Assembly (NCBI GenBank): GCA_021209875.1
Contig: JAGYVD010000007.1
Location: 4,030,001-4,094,000 of the forward strand
DNA length: 64,000 nt
Reading direction: 5' to 3'
From: Rosellinia necatrix
Taxonomy: Eukaryota > Ascomycota > Sordariomycetes > Xylariales > Xylariaceae
A program made the translations under genes and the position numbers. Shown in pieces: positions 34,956-47,448 of the stretch. The notes under the pieces are model-generated. The model had not been told where the DNA came from, searched no databases, and was given only the letters and a program-made list of their open reading frames with translations. How positions within the stretch are numbered: position 1 is the first letter of the stretch; each line of letters starts with the position of its first letter.

Positions 34956-37559
34956 ATGTGTGGCATATTCGCCTGTCACTGGTCAGTACCAACTCACTTG
35001 CCTTCTCCCATGATGAGTGGTGGCCATTGCCCCCGACTGATGCGCCCCCTCGCCCTCTTTCCATTCCATACCATACGCAGACATGACATAGACATGGCGG
35101 CGTATATGAGACAGCGAGGACGAGAAGGACGACGATGAGGACGAGGAGGACGGAGGGGCAGAAATATATACCTTGCTCTTCTCTGCACCGGATTACTTCG
35201 CCGCATCTCAATTTGCGCCGAATGCGCCGAATGCGCCGAATGCGATACGAAATGCCTTGACTAACACGAACTCGCGCACAGTCATCCCGACGTCCAAAAG
35301 TTCAAACCGACCGCTCTCAAGCTTGCGAGACAGTGAGTGCAGACCCCGTTCCATCTCCGGGCCACCAATTGACTTGTTCTGCGCAGAGTCCGGCACAGAG
35401 GCCCCGATTGGAGTGAGTCGCAAGCGGTAGCGAGGAGTGACCTACACGGATAGCCCATTAACACGCAGTCGGCCAGGTGGCAGTGTGATTTCCAAGAACA
35501 CAAGTAAGTCGCTGTTGCAGGGAGATGGGGGGCCTGAGAGTTTCGGCAGCTGACGTGGATATAGTCCTCTGCCATGAGAGGTTGAGCATTGTCGGCGTCG
35601 GTACGTACAGACAAACCATGCGAGCGCCAGCCCGATTTCCCGGCTTCCTTTATTGACAGCTGCCCTAGAATCCGGCGCCCAGCCTCTCACCAACGAGGAT
35701 GAGAGCATCATCCTTGCCGTCAATGGCGAAATCTACAACCACAGGCTGATCCGGAAAAGCCTGAAGAAGCACTACCACTTCAAGACCACGTCTGATTGCG
35801 AAGTCATCATTCCCTTAGTAAGAACTATGGAGAAACACCATATTTCAAGCAGGGCCAGAATTGCTTACCCACCCACTAGTATTTAGAATATGGCCTGGAT
35901 GCCCCGAAATACCTCGATGGTATGTTCTCCTTCGTGCTATACGACAAGAACCTCGACCGGACAATCGCCGCCCGTGATCCCATCGGCATCACCACTTTCT
36001 ACCAAGGGTGGAACGCAAAAGAACCGGACACGACATATTTTGCTTCAGAGCTGAAGTGCCTACACACCGTCTGTGACAACATTCGTTCTTTCCCCCCGGG
36101 TCATATCTATGACACCCTAACGAAAGAGACCACCCGCTATTTCCAGCCGACCTGGTGGGACGATGCAAGGATTCCGGAGACGCCGCTAGACCTGAAGTTG
36201 GTTCGCGAGACCCTCGAGAAATCCGTCAAAAAACGACTCATGGCCGAGGTTCCTTACGGTGTTCTGCTTTCCGGAGGTTTAGACTCGAGTCTAGTTGCGG
36301 CCATCGCCCAACGAGAGACTTTGAGGCTCAAGAAGGCCGTTCTGTCCGCCAATGGCCAAGCCGAGGATGTCGTAGAGGACGCGGATACAGGCGAGGGCAT
36401 GGTTGGTATCGACGACGAGAACAACCTGTCTACCGTTACATATCTGCCACAACTCAACTCGTTCTCTATCGGCTTGCCCGGGTCACCGGATAACGTGGCT
36501 GCTCTAAAAGTTGCCAAGTTCCTCGGCACAAAACATCACGTCATGACCTTCACCATCGACGACGGCCTCAACGCTCTGTCCGACGTAATCTACCACCTCG
36601 AGACGTACGACGTAACGACCATCCGAGCCTCAACGCCCATGTACCTGTTGTCGCGGAAGATCAAGGCCATGGGTGTCAAGATGGTGCTCAGCGGCGAGGG
36701 CAGCGACGAGATCTTTGGAGGATACCTCTACTTCCACGCCGCTCCCGACAAGAAGGCCTTCCACGAGGAGACGGTCCGCAGGGTCAAGAACCTTCACCTG
36801 GCCGACTGCCTACGGGCCAACAAGTCCACGTCTGCCTGGGGTCTCGAGGCCCGCGTGCCTTTCCTCGACAAGCAGGTATGTTGTGATGTCCAGCGTATCC
36901 CGCATCACTCACAGCGATACTGACTCCTCCACCTGTAGTTCCTAGAGGCTTGTATGAACATCGACCCGCAGGAGAAGATGATCACCGGGGAGCGCATCGA
37001 GAAGTGGATCCTGCGCAAGGCCTTCGACACCGCGGGCGAGCCCGGCGCCGAGCCGTACCTCCCCGACGAGATCCTCTGGCGCCAGAAGGAGCAGTTCTCC
37101 GACGGCGTCGGGTACGGCTGGATCGACGCCCTCCGCGACAATGCCGAGCTCCACGTCACCGACGAGATGATGAAGAACCCCAAGCCCGAGTGGGGCGAAG
37201 ACATCCCCGATACCAAGGAAGCGTGAGTCCCCTTTCTCCCCCCTCCCCTCCCCCTCCCCTCCCCTCCCTCTCGCAACCCCCGTGAAAACAGAGGAATTTT
37301 CCCGTCCCAACGCTAATTTTCGATGTTTCTAGGTACTGGTATCGCACCATGTTCGACGAGCACTTCCCCCCCCTCACTGCGCTTCGACCGTGATGCGGTG
37401 GGCGCCGACTTGGTCTAAACAAACCGATCCCAGCGGCAGGTATGTGGCGGACATTTTCCTAAACAACAACGATTTAACTTTCCGTTGAGGAGTTAATGCT
37501 GATTATTTTGACATAGAGCTATTGCCATTCACAACCAGAAATACAACAGTGCAGAATGA
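34956..37559 (+). CDS. ASN1: Asparagine synthetase (glutamine-hydrolysing), frame broken near 3' end
   Basis: Ten exons fit: 34956-34981, 35282-35332, 35387-35412, 35477-35503, 35565-35600, 35660-35817, 35880-36875, 36939-37222, 37333-37439 and 37517-37559. The N-terminus MCGIFACH supplies the Cys2 nucleophile after Met removal. [19 protein letters not shown] and [10 protein letters not shown] complete the class II amidotransferase site. [19 protein letters not shown] is the PP-loop that binds ATP, and [16 protein letters not shown] and [15 protein letters not shown] follow. The enzyme makes Asn from Asp, Gln and ATP in the cytosol. After FDEHF comes a run of eight C residues (37366-37373). 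Read as it stands, the frame stops at TGA 37391-37393. With one more base it would continue as [15 protein letters not shown], and exon 10 would close at TGA 37557-37559. The ten exons total 1,754 nt, one short of a whole frame. Either a sequencing error in the homopolymer or a real C-terminal truncation. Confidence 0.92.
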
Positions 37560-40383
37560 GCAGGGGAGCTTCGCTGCGGCTTCATGTCAGCACCTGGGCC
37601 TTTGCGGAGTTTTTTTTTTTCTTTTTTTTTTGTAAAAAGAAAAATAAGTTGCTATCGTATCTATGTTGCTGACTTGTTTGAGAAGGGAATAGATGTTTCT
37701 ATTCTCCAGATAGACGGAGGCTCCGGAAATACAGGTTATACCTTAAATGCGATGATGTATCAATAGGTTACCCAATTCGAGCCAGAGAAAAGAATATACA
37801 AGTAAACTAGAGATAGGTGATGGGCTCTGGCTAGAGCTCGTACGAGGACAATTTTTGCTCACTTTGTTAAAGCTATTGCCCACAACTTTCACGCATGCAT
37901 AAATCTCCGCATCACCAATATGGGGTCTCAGTCTCTTAGACGTTAACATCATCTAGTTTATAATGCTGCTGTTCTGCTCCATCCAGACTGCTGCCTTTTC
38001 CTCATTCTGATATAGAAAACGGGTTGCGACGATGCGACTGAATTTCTCGGATCAAAGGTTGTGGACGTGGCAGATCGATCGTTCAATTCCCACATCCAAC
38101 TCCGACAACCGGAGAGTCCCGGAGAGTGGGGGGCCGGGGTGGTCGAGCGGACCGTTGCACCCCGGAACCTACCGGCGTACCTGCGGCAGATCGGAGAGCG
38201 ACGGGCGCTGGCGATCCAATGGCCATGCAGATGCAATAAGCTGCCACGAAGATTCGCAGAGGGGTCAATTAGCCCGCAGGTCAGGTGATGCGAGTTTATT
38301 TACTCACAACTGAGTACCAATCAGAGAGAGAGAAAGACGCGGGATATCGAATGGGGATAATTAGGTGGGAGTGTCAGGTTGAGATCGATCCCAAGGCCGT
38401 GCGTTCTCACCGCATCTTTCTTCTGCGTCTCGTCGATCTTCGGGGAAGAGAGTGGTTTACATGTATGATATGGATTGAAAAAGTAAGTATTTGGGGCCGA
38501 GTCGGTTAAATTGTGACGGTACGAAACACTCGAGAGGAGAATAACAACAATAACAACAACATAATTAAATAACTAACTATGCTAATTTAAGCTTAGTTAT
38601 TTAATGTGAGCATATGAGAGTTTCGGCACGGCGAAGTATGGACTTTGCGACATAAAACTGAACTAAATAGATTAATTGTGCATTGTTCAGAATATCGCAG
38701 TAAATGAGAATCCAATCTCAGAATGCTCCATCAGCGGTGAGCGGGTTGAAACTCCTGGGGCGGATGGAGTGAGCCTCGGGTGTCATGAATTCATGCGAGG
38801 TTCCTCATACGTCACACCGAGTGACTGGGAAAACGACAAGGTGGCGGATAGTTGGTAGGGTACCTACCTAAGCCCTTCTGCTCCCTCTTATGGAGCGTTT
38901 GCAAATCTTCTATCTATTTTTCTATAAGGTATCTTAGTTGCAAGATTAGGTTTCGGCTACTATGAATGCCCTAGCCGGTAGATGGCCCTGGTGATGGTAC
39001 GGCCTATTCAAATCGATGTGACAAGGGACCAATGGAGTTGTGATATGCGTTTTAGGCGGCGTTGAAATGGCCATATCCATGTTCCCCGGTGTGTATGTGT
39101 CGGTTGTAGCATGGCATATCTCGTGAGATATCGTCACTCACGGCAAGCCGCCAGGCAGCCCTTGAGCACTAATTAGCTTTAGATTGTTTTGTAGTGTACC
39201 CTACGCCTCGTCTCGATCCAAACCGAAAAAGAGGACTCTCTACCCAACGCCCAGAACAACCGGCGCTAGTTAGCTTGATGCCATAGTCCATCGTGGTTAT
39301 CAGGTCCCGACCGATATTCGCTGGTGATCACGATAATCCACCGAAACCAGCGGCAGGAATCAGGATCTTCGGAAGCAACAATGCGTGTTCACCGCCATTA
39401 TGCCCGATTATAACCTTATGATTTGCCAACGCCCGCACCAGCAAAAGTTTGCTTCCGGCTCGGGGGGGCCGCAGACTGAGATGGGCGCGCGCGCGCGGAG
39501 GCGCCGCCGAACCAAGAATAATGGCGAAAAGGAAGATAACTAACAAAGATGCGGTGAGTGCGGAGAAACGCAACGCACGGCCTTCAGATTTTCCACGACC
39601 GAGGTTTTACAGACCTATGTACGTACGTCAGCCTGGCATTCTCCCGACTGAAGCATCCCCGCGGATTGACGGGCGGCGCCTGCTTGTTAGGCGGTCTGTA
39701 TGTTGTTAGCTTAGCCGGGTTGCATGAATGCGGGCGGTCGGAGAGGAAGAGAGAGGGGAGGGGGGATCTGATTGGCCGGCTGCGCCGAAAATGGCAGGTT
39801 GTCTCATCCGCAACCCCCCTCCGTTTATTCACGCCCGTCGCAATATCAGGAATGCATCATGGTAGGTAGGTAGGCACGATCCAATCTAATCGGAGCAATG
39901 TATACATAACAATGGTGCACTGGCTTTCATATTTCGAAACACAACAAGCTAGATGCGGGTGTGCATATGCATACAATACATACATACATACATACATACA
40001 TACTATGGAACCCTACCTATGTGGGTTGGGTGTGTCGTCCGTCCGTTGTAGATCATCGCTGATCGGACTATCTAATTTATCTATCCTATCCTATCCATTG
40101 GTCTCTGCATCCCTCAATCATGAAGGGTGAAGCACGACCGAGCAACGCTCCTTTCCATCATACACAAGCCGTAAAACCTTGCCGTGCTTAGCTCTCCTCC
40201 CCCCCCCCCAAATCCGGATTGATTAATGCCTACTGTGTATGTATATACGACCCCACGACGACGCACAAGAAAGCGGGAAGGGGAAAAAAAAAAAAAGAAA
40301 TAAAGAAAGAAAAAACTCTTTACCCAAAACGTGTAAATGTAAATCGTGCACATGCATTCATCCATTCATTCATCTATCCAGGG
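37560..40383. other. Long intergenic stretch, no recognised gene
   Basis: Includes T-rich runs (37607-37630) next to the asparagine synthetase 3' end, a 13-bp perfect inverted repeat at 38564-38605, a GCGC run near 39486-39497, and a CATA microsatellite at about 39976-40004. Small frames on both strands look accidental. Confidence 0.5.
38564..38605. repeat. Perfect inverted repeat, 13-bp arms, 16-nt loop
   Basis: Arms ATTAAATAACTAA (38564-38576) and TTAGTTATTTAAT (38593-38605) are exact reverse complements. It lies in an AT-rich pocket of intergenic DNA. It could be a terminator-like hairpin, a MITE remnant or chance. Confidence 0.6.
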
Positions 40384-40517
40384 TTATAACGCCAGGACGC
40401 CAGCAAACAGCCCGAAGGCGAGGCCGGCTCCGGCGATGGCCCGGGAAGCCCCGGCGGTAGGGATGGGCAGCGTGGCCGAGGTTGTGGTCGAGTTGCCCTG
40501 GCCGCCGGCAGGAACGC

Positions 40518-40549
<32 letters not shown>

Positions 40550-41410
40550 ATGCTGATGCCGCTAGGAATGATAACGGCACCGGGCGAGTAGAGGACGGTG
40601 GTCGTCACGACGGCGGGCTCGGAGGAGTCGACGTAGGCGGCCGACTCGGCCGGGTAGCCAGCTGGCCCAGATTGGTAGCTGGCCGGCTCGGATAGATAGC
40701 TCGTCGGCCTTGCCGGGTAGCTCGTCGGCTCGCCCGGATAGCTGGTCGGCCTCACTGAGTAGCTTATTGGCTGACCCAAGTAGCTAGTCGGCCTCGCGGG
40801 GTAGCTAGTGGTCGGTTGACCCGGGTAGCTATTCGGCGGCTTGGACGGGTAGCCATTAGGACCGGTATAGCTGCTGTGACACTACAGTTTTCTCGGTTAG
40901 CATTTCTCTCCCCCCAGCGCCCGGGAAACGCCCCGAACGGGAGTGGGCGGCTTACACCAGGGCCGTTGATGTGGAAGGTGGCCGAGATCCCGAACGTCTC
41001 GCCGTTATCCAGATCCGAGGCGATCTTGATGAGATAGGTCTTCTCCTCGCCGAGCGAGCAGTCAACGGGCCATTTGTACTCGGCATTATTCACGTCGACG
41101 CCTGAACGTCTCTCGTCAGCAACCGGAGACCGTGGTAGGTATTCCACCGGATCCTGAACCAGTCCGACTTACTAGCGATAGTAGACAGAACCCGGAGCGT
41201 AGCCGAATCATCGCCGCCTAAGAGGTAGAGCGTGGCGGGGCCAACCTGCTCTCTGGCGTCCCATGCGATGTTGTATGTCGTCCCAACGCCGATCATCGCG
41301 TTCTCCTGCGGAAAGTAGATGTAAGGGTACCACGGAGTGGGTTCCAGGACCTGGGCGAGGGCCGAGGCGGCGAAAGCCAGGACATTCGAGACGGCAGCGA
41401 CCGAGCGCAT
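40384..41410 (-). CDS. Kre9/Knh1-domain GPI-anchored cell-wall protein, 293 aa
   Basis: Three exons join in frame: 41410-41173, 41101-40956 and 40881-40384. Introns begin GTAAGT and GTAAGC and end TTCAG and TGTAG. MRSVAAVSNVLAFAASALAQ is a clear signal peptide. Residues about 21-128 form the Kre9/KNH-like domain: PYIYFPQENAMIGVGTTYNI with the WDA turn, TLYLLGGDDSATLRVL, and YLIKIASDLDNGETFGIS then FHING. The third exon starts with about nine copies of a seven- to eight-residue SYPxxPT repeat (about residues 130-210). A Ser run encoded by CTG/CAG triplets follows (40519-40549). The last 20 residues are small then hydrophobic (GAGLAFGLFAGVLAL), as in GPI attachment signals. It should be a wall or surface glycoprotein, with the repeats as O-glycosylated stalk. 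Repeat number is likely variable. Confidence 0.85.
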
Positions 41411-41613
41411 GTTGTTATCGTCAATCAACAAGTATAATTATATTTAGACACAAAGTGGACAACGGCGTCTAGGTGCCGAAGATGGTCCGACAACGCAAGG
41501 CACGATAAAGCGAGGGATACGGCCGATGGGTTTCCTAGAGCGAGCCACAAGTCTAAACTTAGCAACGAGAATGAGAGAGCTGTGATTTACCGACAAGAAA
41601 CAAAAGGAATCGA

Positions 41614-41623
41614 CTATTTATAT
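41614..41623 (-). promoter_or_regulatory. TATA box of the Kre9-like gene
   Basis: On the minus strand the sequence reads ATATAAATAG, about 205 bp before the ATG at 41410. Confidence 0.5.
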
Positions 41624-44577
41624 GTGCGTCCCTTGAGGGTGCAGCAGGGCTATATGCTTATATAGGCAAGAGAAAAGTGCTTGGTGCATCCTTTTCTACC
41701 CATAGCTAATTCCTACAGCCTGCTCGTTCCATTACCCGCGCCGCAAACATGCGTCTAGGCAGTGAATCCTGCCGAGGAGGCCTGGGAGGCTGCCTGAGAT
41801 GTTTCGCGAATATACGACCATAGAACATGCAGCTGAATGCACTGCCTCCGTACACGTTACTCGGAAGCTAGTTATAGCTAATTGGAGTCAGAATAGCTTT
41901 TGGACGGGGAAAAACGGCATGCGCGGAATTAAGCTCCGAAATTCTCACCGAAATCCTGGTCGCGTATCGATTCCTCCATTTCTCAATCACCCTGCAACTC
42001 AGGTTGTCGATTATATTATCCCTTCAATGATGTAACATGACCATAGGTGTAAGCTTCAATCCGAATATGCAAGGTAGTCTTACTCTCAACTTTGGGAATA
42101 TAGTGTTGCCATAGCTGTCTCCACTACCTATCCACACATTTGTGATGCCCCTCATACTTTATTACTCTCTCCTGTGTATCCTACGTTAGTTAGCCATTGT
42201 AGGATGCGTACCGAGGTTTGCCGGCTGATTGAAACTCAGGTAAGTACCAATAGCACCTATACCTATATATAACTATATATATTCAGCAAACACGACTTTT
42301 ATTCTAGGCGTGTCGACCATTTTCCACAAGTATTTGCTCTTCCCTAAACGCCGAGACGTGAGTCATTACTCTTCAACAATGAAATCCCATCCGCTCTTTG
42401 AGGTCCTTCCTGGCGATGGCCGCAGGCCTTGAGAGTCCCCTCTAGGGCCCATTACGCCGGACAGAGGGCAATTCTGGATTCTTATTGTTCCTATTGACTG
42501 TGGAAATCCTTCAATATTGAATCGCGCTGCTCAAAGATAGCCTTCTTGTGGGACGTGTGTGTGGGATGTTGCGCCAGCCGCTACTGGATTTCTTAACCTC
42601 AGCGCTAGAATATCTCCGAAGACAAAGACTGCCGAATGTTATGTAAGTATGAGAGAGCATAGAATAATTCAGCTCCTCAGAGCGGCTTTTAACGAAAAGC
42701 ATCCGTGCCTCGCCACACTTCTTCGGCCCGGCCATAAATACTGCCCAATCTTTGATGAACATTCGAGTTTGTTTGAAACGAAGTTATGAGATCCCATGGG
42801 TACTATAGGGAAATCCACCAAGACCTACGCGATATTAGGCACGTCCGCGGTTGATGTGCCTACCAAAGTCTGGGCCTCAGTACATCTCTGCCTGCGCCAC
42901 ATAATTGGTAAGGAGCGGCGCACTCTTTAGCCCCCAATACTCCGTTGGCAAGGACTGTCCCCACTGTGATAGTATGACTATTCGGGCACTGACGATGGGA
43001 TGAAGAGAAGGCCTGTTTGCTGTTGAAATAGCGATCAAGTCGAGTTTGCCATCACTTAGTGGGCATCTTCGCATTCATATTTATTGCTCAGTGCACGGCC
43101 GATAGCACAAGTCTCCGTGCAGATTTTATCCGGTGCCGATCTCGCCGCCCATCCCGGGGATTCCCTTCCGCCGTCGATACGGGGCTAGCCGACGGACGCG
43201 CGGCAATGTGACCGCCACGTTAGCCCCCGCCATCAAGTTTTGCGCCCAGTATAGACATACCCCTCTGGAGGGTTAGCTGGCTCTTATGTTTCCTTGGTGT
43301 TATCCCTTTTGTCCTACTTCATACGTGAGCGCGTGCAATTTGACTGAACTCTCTAGGTTATTAACGGATGAAAAAGTTTCTCGGTAGGCGTGAGAGAAGC
43401 TATGCACCTGTTTGTGGGTAGGGTAATCCTTAGGTGATCCTTATCGCACGCGACGAGTCGGTTGGATTCCGGATGCCCTTCATCAGTCGCGTGGTACATC
43501 CTTGTATGCCTAATCGGAGCCTGCTCATTCGCGTAGACGCCATGATGGCTAGTTTAAAGAATTTATCTCAGGATTCGTGGGAATTCTGACTCTCCGTGGG
43601 GGCGACCTTATTAGAACATTTCTAACCTGGCTGAGGTAGTACTACATTGCTTGCCTATTTGGTGTACGATAACTGAACAAGGTGGCAATTAGCTACCTAG
43701 CAGTATCTGGGTCACCATCTACATAGCCGGGCAGTTCCCGACTTGGCGCAACAGCATAGATGGGGTCAACGTCCTACAACACCGGTTGATGCACCGCTCA
43801 TACGCCCTTTATATCCTCACCGCCAGGCTGTCTGCTGCGCGTTACTAGCCTACGACGGCTGGGGACCGTTACAGCACAGGCTTAATGTTACCGGGGTTTG
43901 AAGATAGAGCCCCGAAGGCAACAATTGTGTCAACCTAGTTCTTGACTACATATGCGCCAGTCTGGAAGCATACAAGGGCTGTGCGGAGTGTCGGGAACGT
44001 CATGGGGATAATATGGATAATGGAGGGGCAAAGCTGGCTACAGCGATACTATTCAAGGTGGCGGAATCTCTGGGAAGTACTTAGGTAGTCGAGAGGCCAA
44101 GCAACATTACTGCGTTTGGCGGTTGTTGTTGATCCGTACGGGGGGTTGAAGGTGAAAGGTGAATAGGCTTAACTTAGAGAGAGAGGGGGGAAACAACCAG
44201 TGAGAAAGAGAGAAAGAAGAAAAAAAAAAAAACCTTGCGCTGAAAGCATCAGCCCAGATTCGACATGTACAGTAAACAACAATGTATTCACAGAGGCAGG
44301 GTATGTCCCGGACGAGGCAAGCATCCGGGGTTCGAGGGTAAGCTCGGCGTTTTAGGTAGCGTGAGTGATCAGACACAGTCGAAGGGGCAGATTGTGTACT
44401 CGGCTTGATACTAAGTGCATTATAACTCACAAGGCTATTGTCGTCGTCGATTCATTTCACACACATACACAAGTCTCACACGTCTCACCCTCCAACCCGG
44501 ACCCTCATCGGTCGGGATACTTGCAGGTAATATTAGCGCATATAGGCGGTTGGGTGTGGGGACAGTAGGTATTGGAT

Positions 44578-44630
44578 GGATGGATGTACTGGATGGATGT
44601 ACTGGATGGATGTACTTGGATGTGTGTACT
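44578..44630. repeat. Tandem 13-bp repeat, three perfect copies plus a variant
   Basis: GGATGGATGTACT occurs at 44578-44590, 44591-44603 and 44604-44616, followed by a related unit to 44630. Minisatellite-like; no function evident. Confidence 0.8.
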
Positions 44631-46942
44631 AGACGGTTGTTGTCTGAAACGTTTACGCTGGTACGGGTTGCTGCAATTGTACCCAATGAACGAACACTTG
44701 TCATCGAAACGTGCGCTGCGTGACTTGGTCGTTGTGGGAACGAGGGCGGCGAAGGGCGAATGAACGGTCCGGGTGGGCGCCGTGTATGCGTCTCTATGCG
44801 TCTGCATGCATCTTGGCCATGGACCTCGCCTTTATGTAAGGCAGCGTCGATGCAATGCGAGGCCAATACCCAGCAGGAATCAGGCGGTATGGCTTGCCGG
44901 ACGAGACAGGGTACAGAGTAGTGTAGAGGGTGATGCTCGTGCGCAGCTGTGGGAAAGTCTTGGGAGGATAAAAAAAGATTTGAGTTAATCTATCTTAGTC
45001 GCCGTGGAGAGATAAAGAAGCGGGATTCGACAGGCGGCAACTGAGCAGCACCTGAGGGTTGGCGGTGGCAAGACGGCAGCTACCCCGACAACTAACCCTC
45101 CCACTAAACTCGTGCGAAGTACCTACCTACCTACATACCTCACCCGAGATAACTAGCAGACATGAAATAGGTAACTACCTATGTAGGCAGGTACCTACCT
45201 TGCGGCAGATAAGGTTGGTCCCAGACACAGGAGCAAGAGAATGGGCGCAAGGTCTGTGGGTGCGGCGAGTTACCTCTCTGTGTTTAATTAGCTAGGTAGG
45301 TGCTTAATTTGCTGCTTATCTACAGGACAGGAGATGCTGGCGAAGAGACGAATAGTGAGACGAATAGTCGCCAGAGCAGACACCCAAAGTGGTAGAGGGA
45401 TGGATGTAGGCAGGTTAACTAGTAGGTAGATAGTAGTTATACATCATGTAGTTGACGGGCTGCGTTGTCAAGCGCGGCCAGAGTTCACGCGACTGGCTGG
45501 ACGGAGCAGTCTAGACCACCGCTAGAGCAGGACGGGGAAGGACAGAACCAATCCGCTGCGGCCGGCTGAATAATTTGGAAATCCCCAGTCAGCAATATTC
45601 TGGCCAATCATCGGTGTCACGGCTTGCACGGCTACAGCGCGGAGCGGGTAGAGCAACCTCGACGGCACTGATCGAAGGGGAGGGGGGTTGCTGCCGCACC
45701 TCTCTCCATAGTGGGGAGGGCAGCATGTCATTGGCTCTAGTGGCTCTGTAGCCCTGAGGGGAAGGGGGAAGGGGGAAGGGCTGTTTATCAATTCCCGTTA
45801 TTGCAGCAGCGAATTGACCACCCTTTTGCCTGCCAACCTACCACATGTACCGAGGTGCCTGCCTTCCTCCCTACACCACGTACCTAACCTTACACTGGAT
45901 GCCCAAGGTACTACTCTACAGACCACAGGAAGTAGGGAGGAGGTAAGGTAGGAATACAATATGCGCTGCGTTCTTCGTCGCTGCTGCTATCAAAGCGGGG
46001 CGTGCTAGGCTAGGCTGGGCTGGGCTGCTGACCAATGGACAGGGCTGACATGACCATTCTTGCGCTTCACAGCCACCCCGTTCGGAGATCGTCTCGCATC
46101 CTGGATGGATTATTCATGGATTCGGTTCCCCGAAACCCATTCGCTTAAAGAGCAACAGCCATCTGACTGAGGTGTCGCCATACGGGTACGGGTGCGGGAC
46201 GGATGGGCAGTGCATTACAGCATGGTACAGTGGAATGCAGCGCAGCGCTGTTGCAGGAGTCAGTTTCCCATCCTATCCCTCGGTCATATTAAAGAAGAAG
46301 AAGAAAAAGAAGAAGAACAAGAAGAAACGGGGTAAGACTGCGGCTGCCATTGAGGTGACAACTAAAACTAAATGATACCAGTAATAATTTGGTAGCACCA
46401 GGCTAAGTACGACGGGGAAGGTAGGTCTGAGAGAGAGAGGGAAAGAGTGAGAGGGCAAGAGAGAGTGTGAGTGAAGACAGAGGGAAAGGGAAAGGGACTC
46501 GGAGTGAGAGAGGGAGGTAGCATGAGCTTAGCTTGACCATTGAAGGGACCGAACCCCCAAGCATCCTAGGGTCCCATCGTCCTTTCTCTCCTCTCTCTCT
46601 CTCTCTTTCTCTCTTATCTTGCCTAACCTATCTAACCTAGCCAGTTAGTTTCCCAGTTGACTGCCAATTACCAAATAAACTCCCATTAACGGCGGTACCG
46701 TACTCAGACTCTCTGAGTTACCTGCCTACTGCATTGCCTACCTAGGTAGATACTTACCTCATACATAGGTGGCTGCTACCTGAGGTAGGCACTGTGGGCT
46801 GAAATCCGCGTGCATTACACATTACCCCGTGTGCACCACCTACCCTAGGTAATTAGCACCTGCCGAACCTGCGTGCCTCAGTCCCAGCAATAAGTCCCAG
46901 CAATACATCTCTGCCGACTAAGGCGGGAAGGAATAGTTACCA

Positions 46943-46968
46943 CAGGACAGGACAGGACAGGACAGGCA
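46943..46968. repeat. GGACA microsatellite
   Basis: About five uninterrupted copies of the pentamer ACAGG/GGACA. Confidence 0.75.
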
Positions 46969-47448
46969 CGCAACCAGCCCGCCAGTCTGCAAACCAGCCG
47001 GCCCCGTCCACTAGACCCGGCTTATCCACTCGCGCATCCATCCACTCATCCACCTGCCCGCCCAGCTTGCTCACCATAACTCCCCCCCAGGTGACCCGAC
47101 TTAGAGCATAAGAGTAATATACTTACCTACCAGCTCAGACAGCCACCCCCGATTCCAGCCTTGCGAGTAGCCTTTCCAGCCTGATTTTCCCAATTCCATC
47201 ATTTTTTGTCTTCGCCAATCCCCCCCTCCATCCCCCTCTAGCCTCGCCCAATTATCTGCTGCCGCCCAGTTTCGCCGTCTAAATGCTATCGTTGTCGCTG
47301 TGTCCCCGTAGCATCCCTGCCGGCGCCAATTGCTTCTGAGCCCCCTCTCATAGCCAGCTTTTGGTCTTCCCCTTCCCCGTCCTTTTACTCTTCTTGCCGC
47401 CCGACCCTTCCAACCCGCCGCCGTATTCTGTCGCTTCTGTCGAACCTG

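Larger units (their letters stand above)
41411..47448. other. Six-kilobase stretch without recognised gene
   Basis: This is the longest gap in the gene-bearing block. It contains the promoter of the Kre9-like gene at its left, tandem 13-bp repeats at 44578-44630, CTACCTACCTACATACC-type motifs at 45120-45200 and 46740-46800, purine-rich runs (46290-46330 and 46425-46520), and a GGACA array at 46943-46968. I checked the larger frames (44435-44866, 45522-45791, 42511-42762) and recognise none. A long non-coding RNA or fast-evolving small genes cannot be excluded. Confidence 0.45.

Noticed and set aside
36942..37310. Gly-rich minus-strand frame over asparagine synthetase
   Set aside because: Antisense shadow of exon 8 and the CT-rich intron.
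46172..46375. Lys-rich 67-aa open frame
   Set aside because: The Lys run comes from an AAG/AGA purine tract; no conservation evident and no sensible start context.
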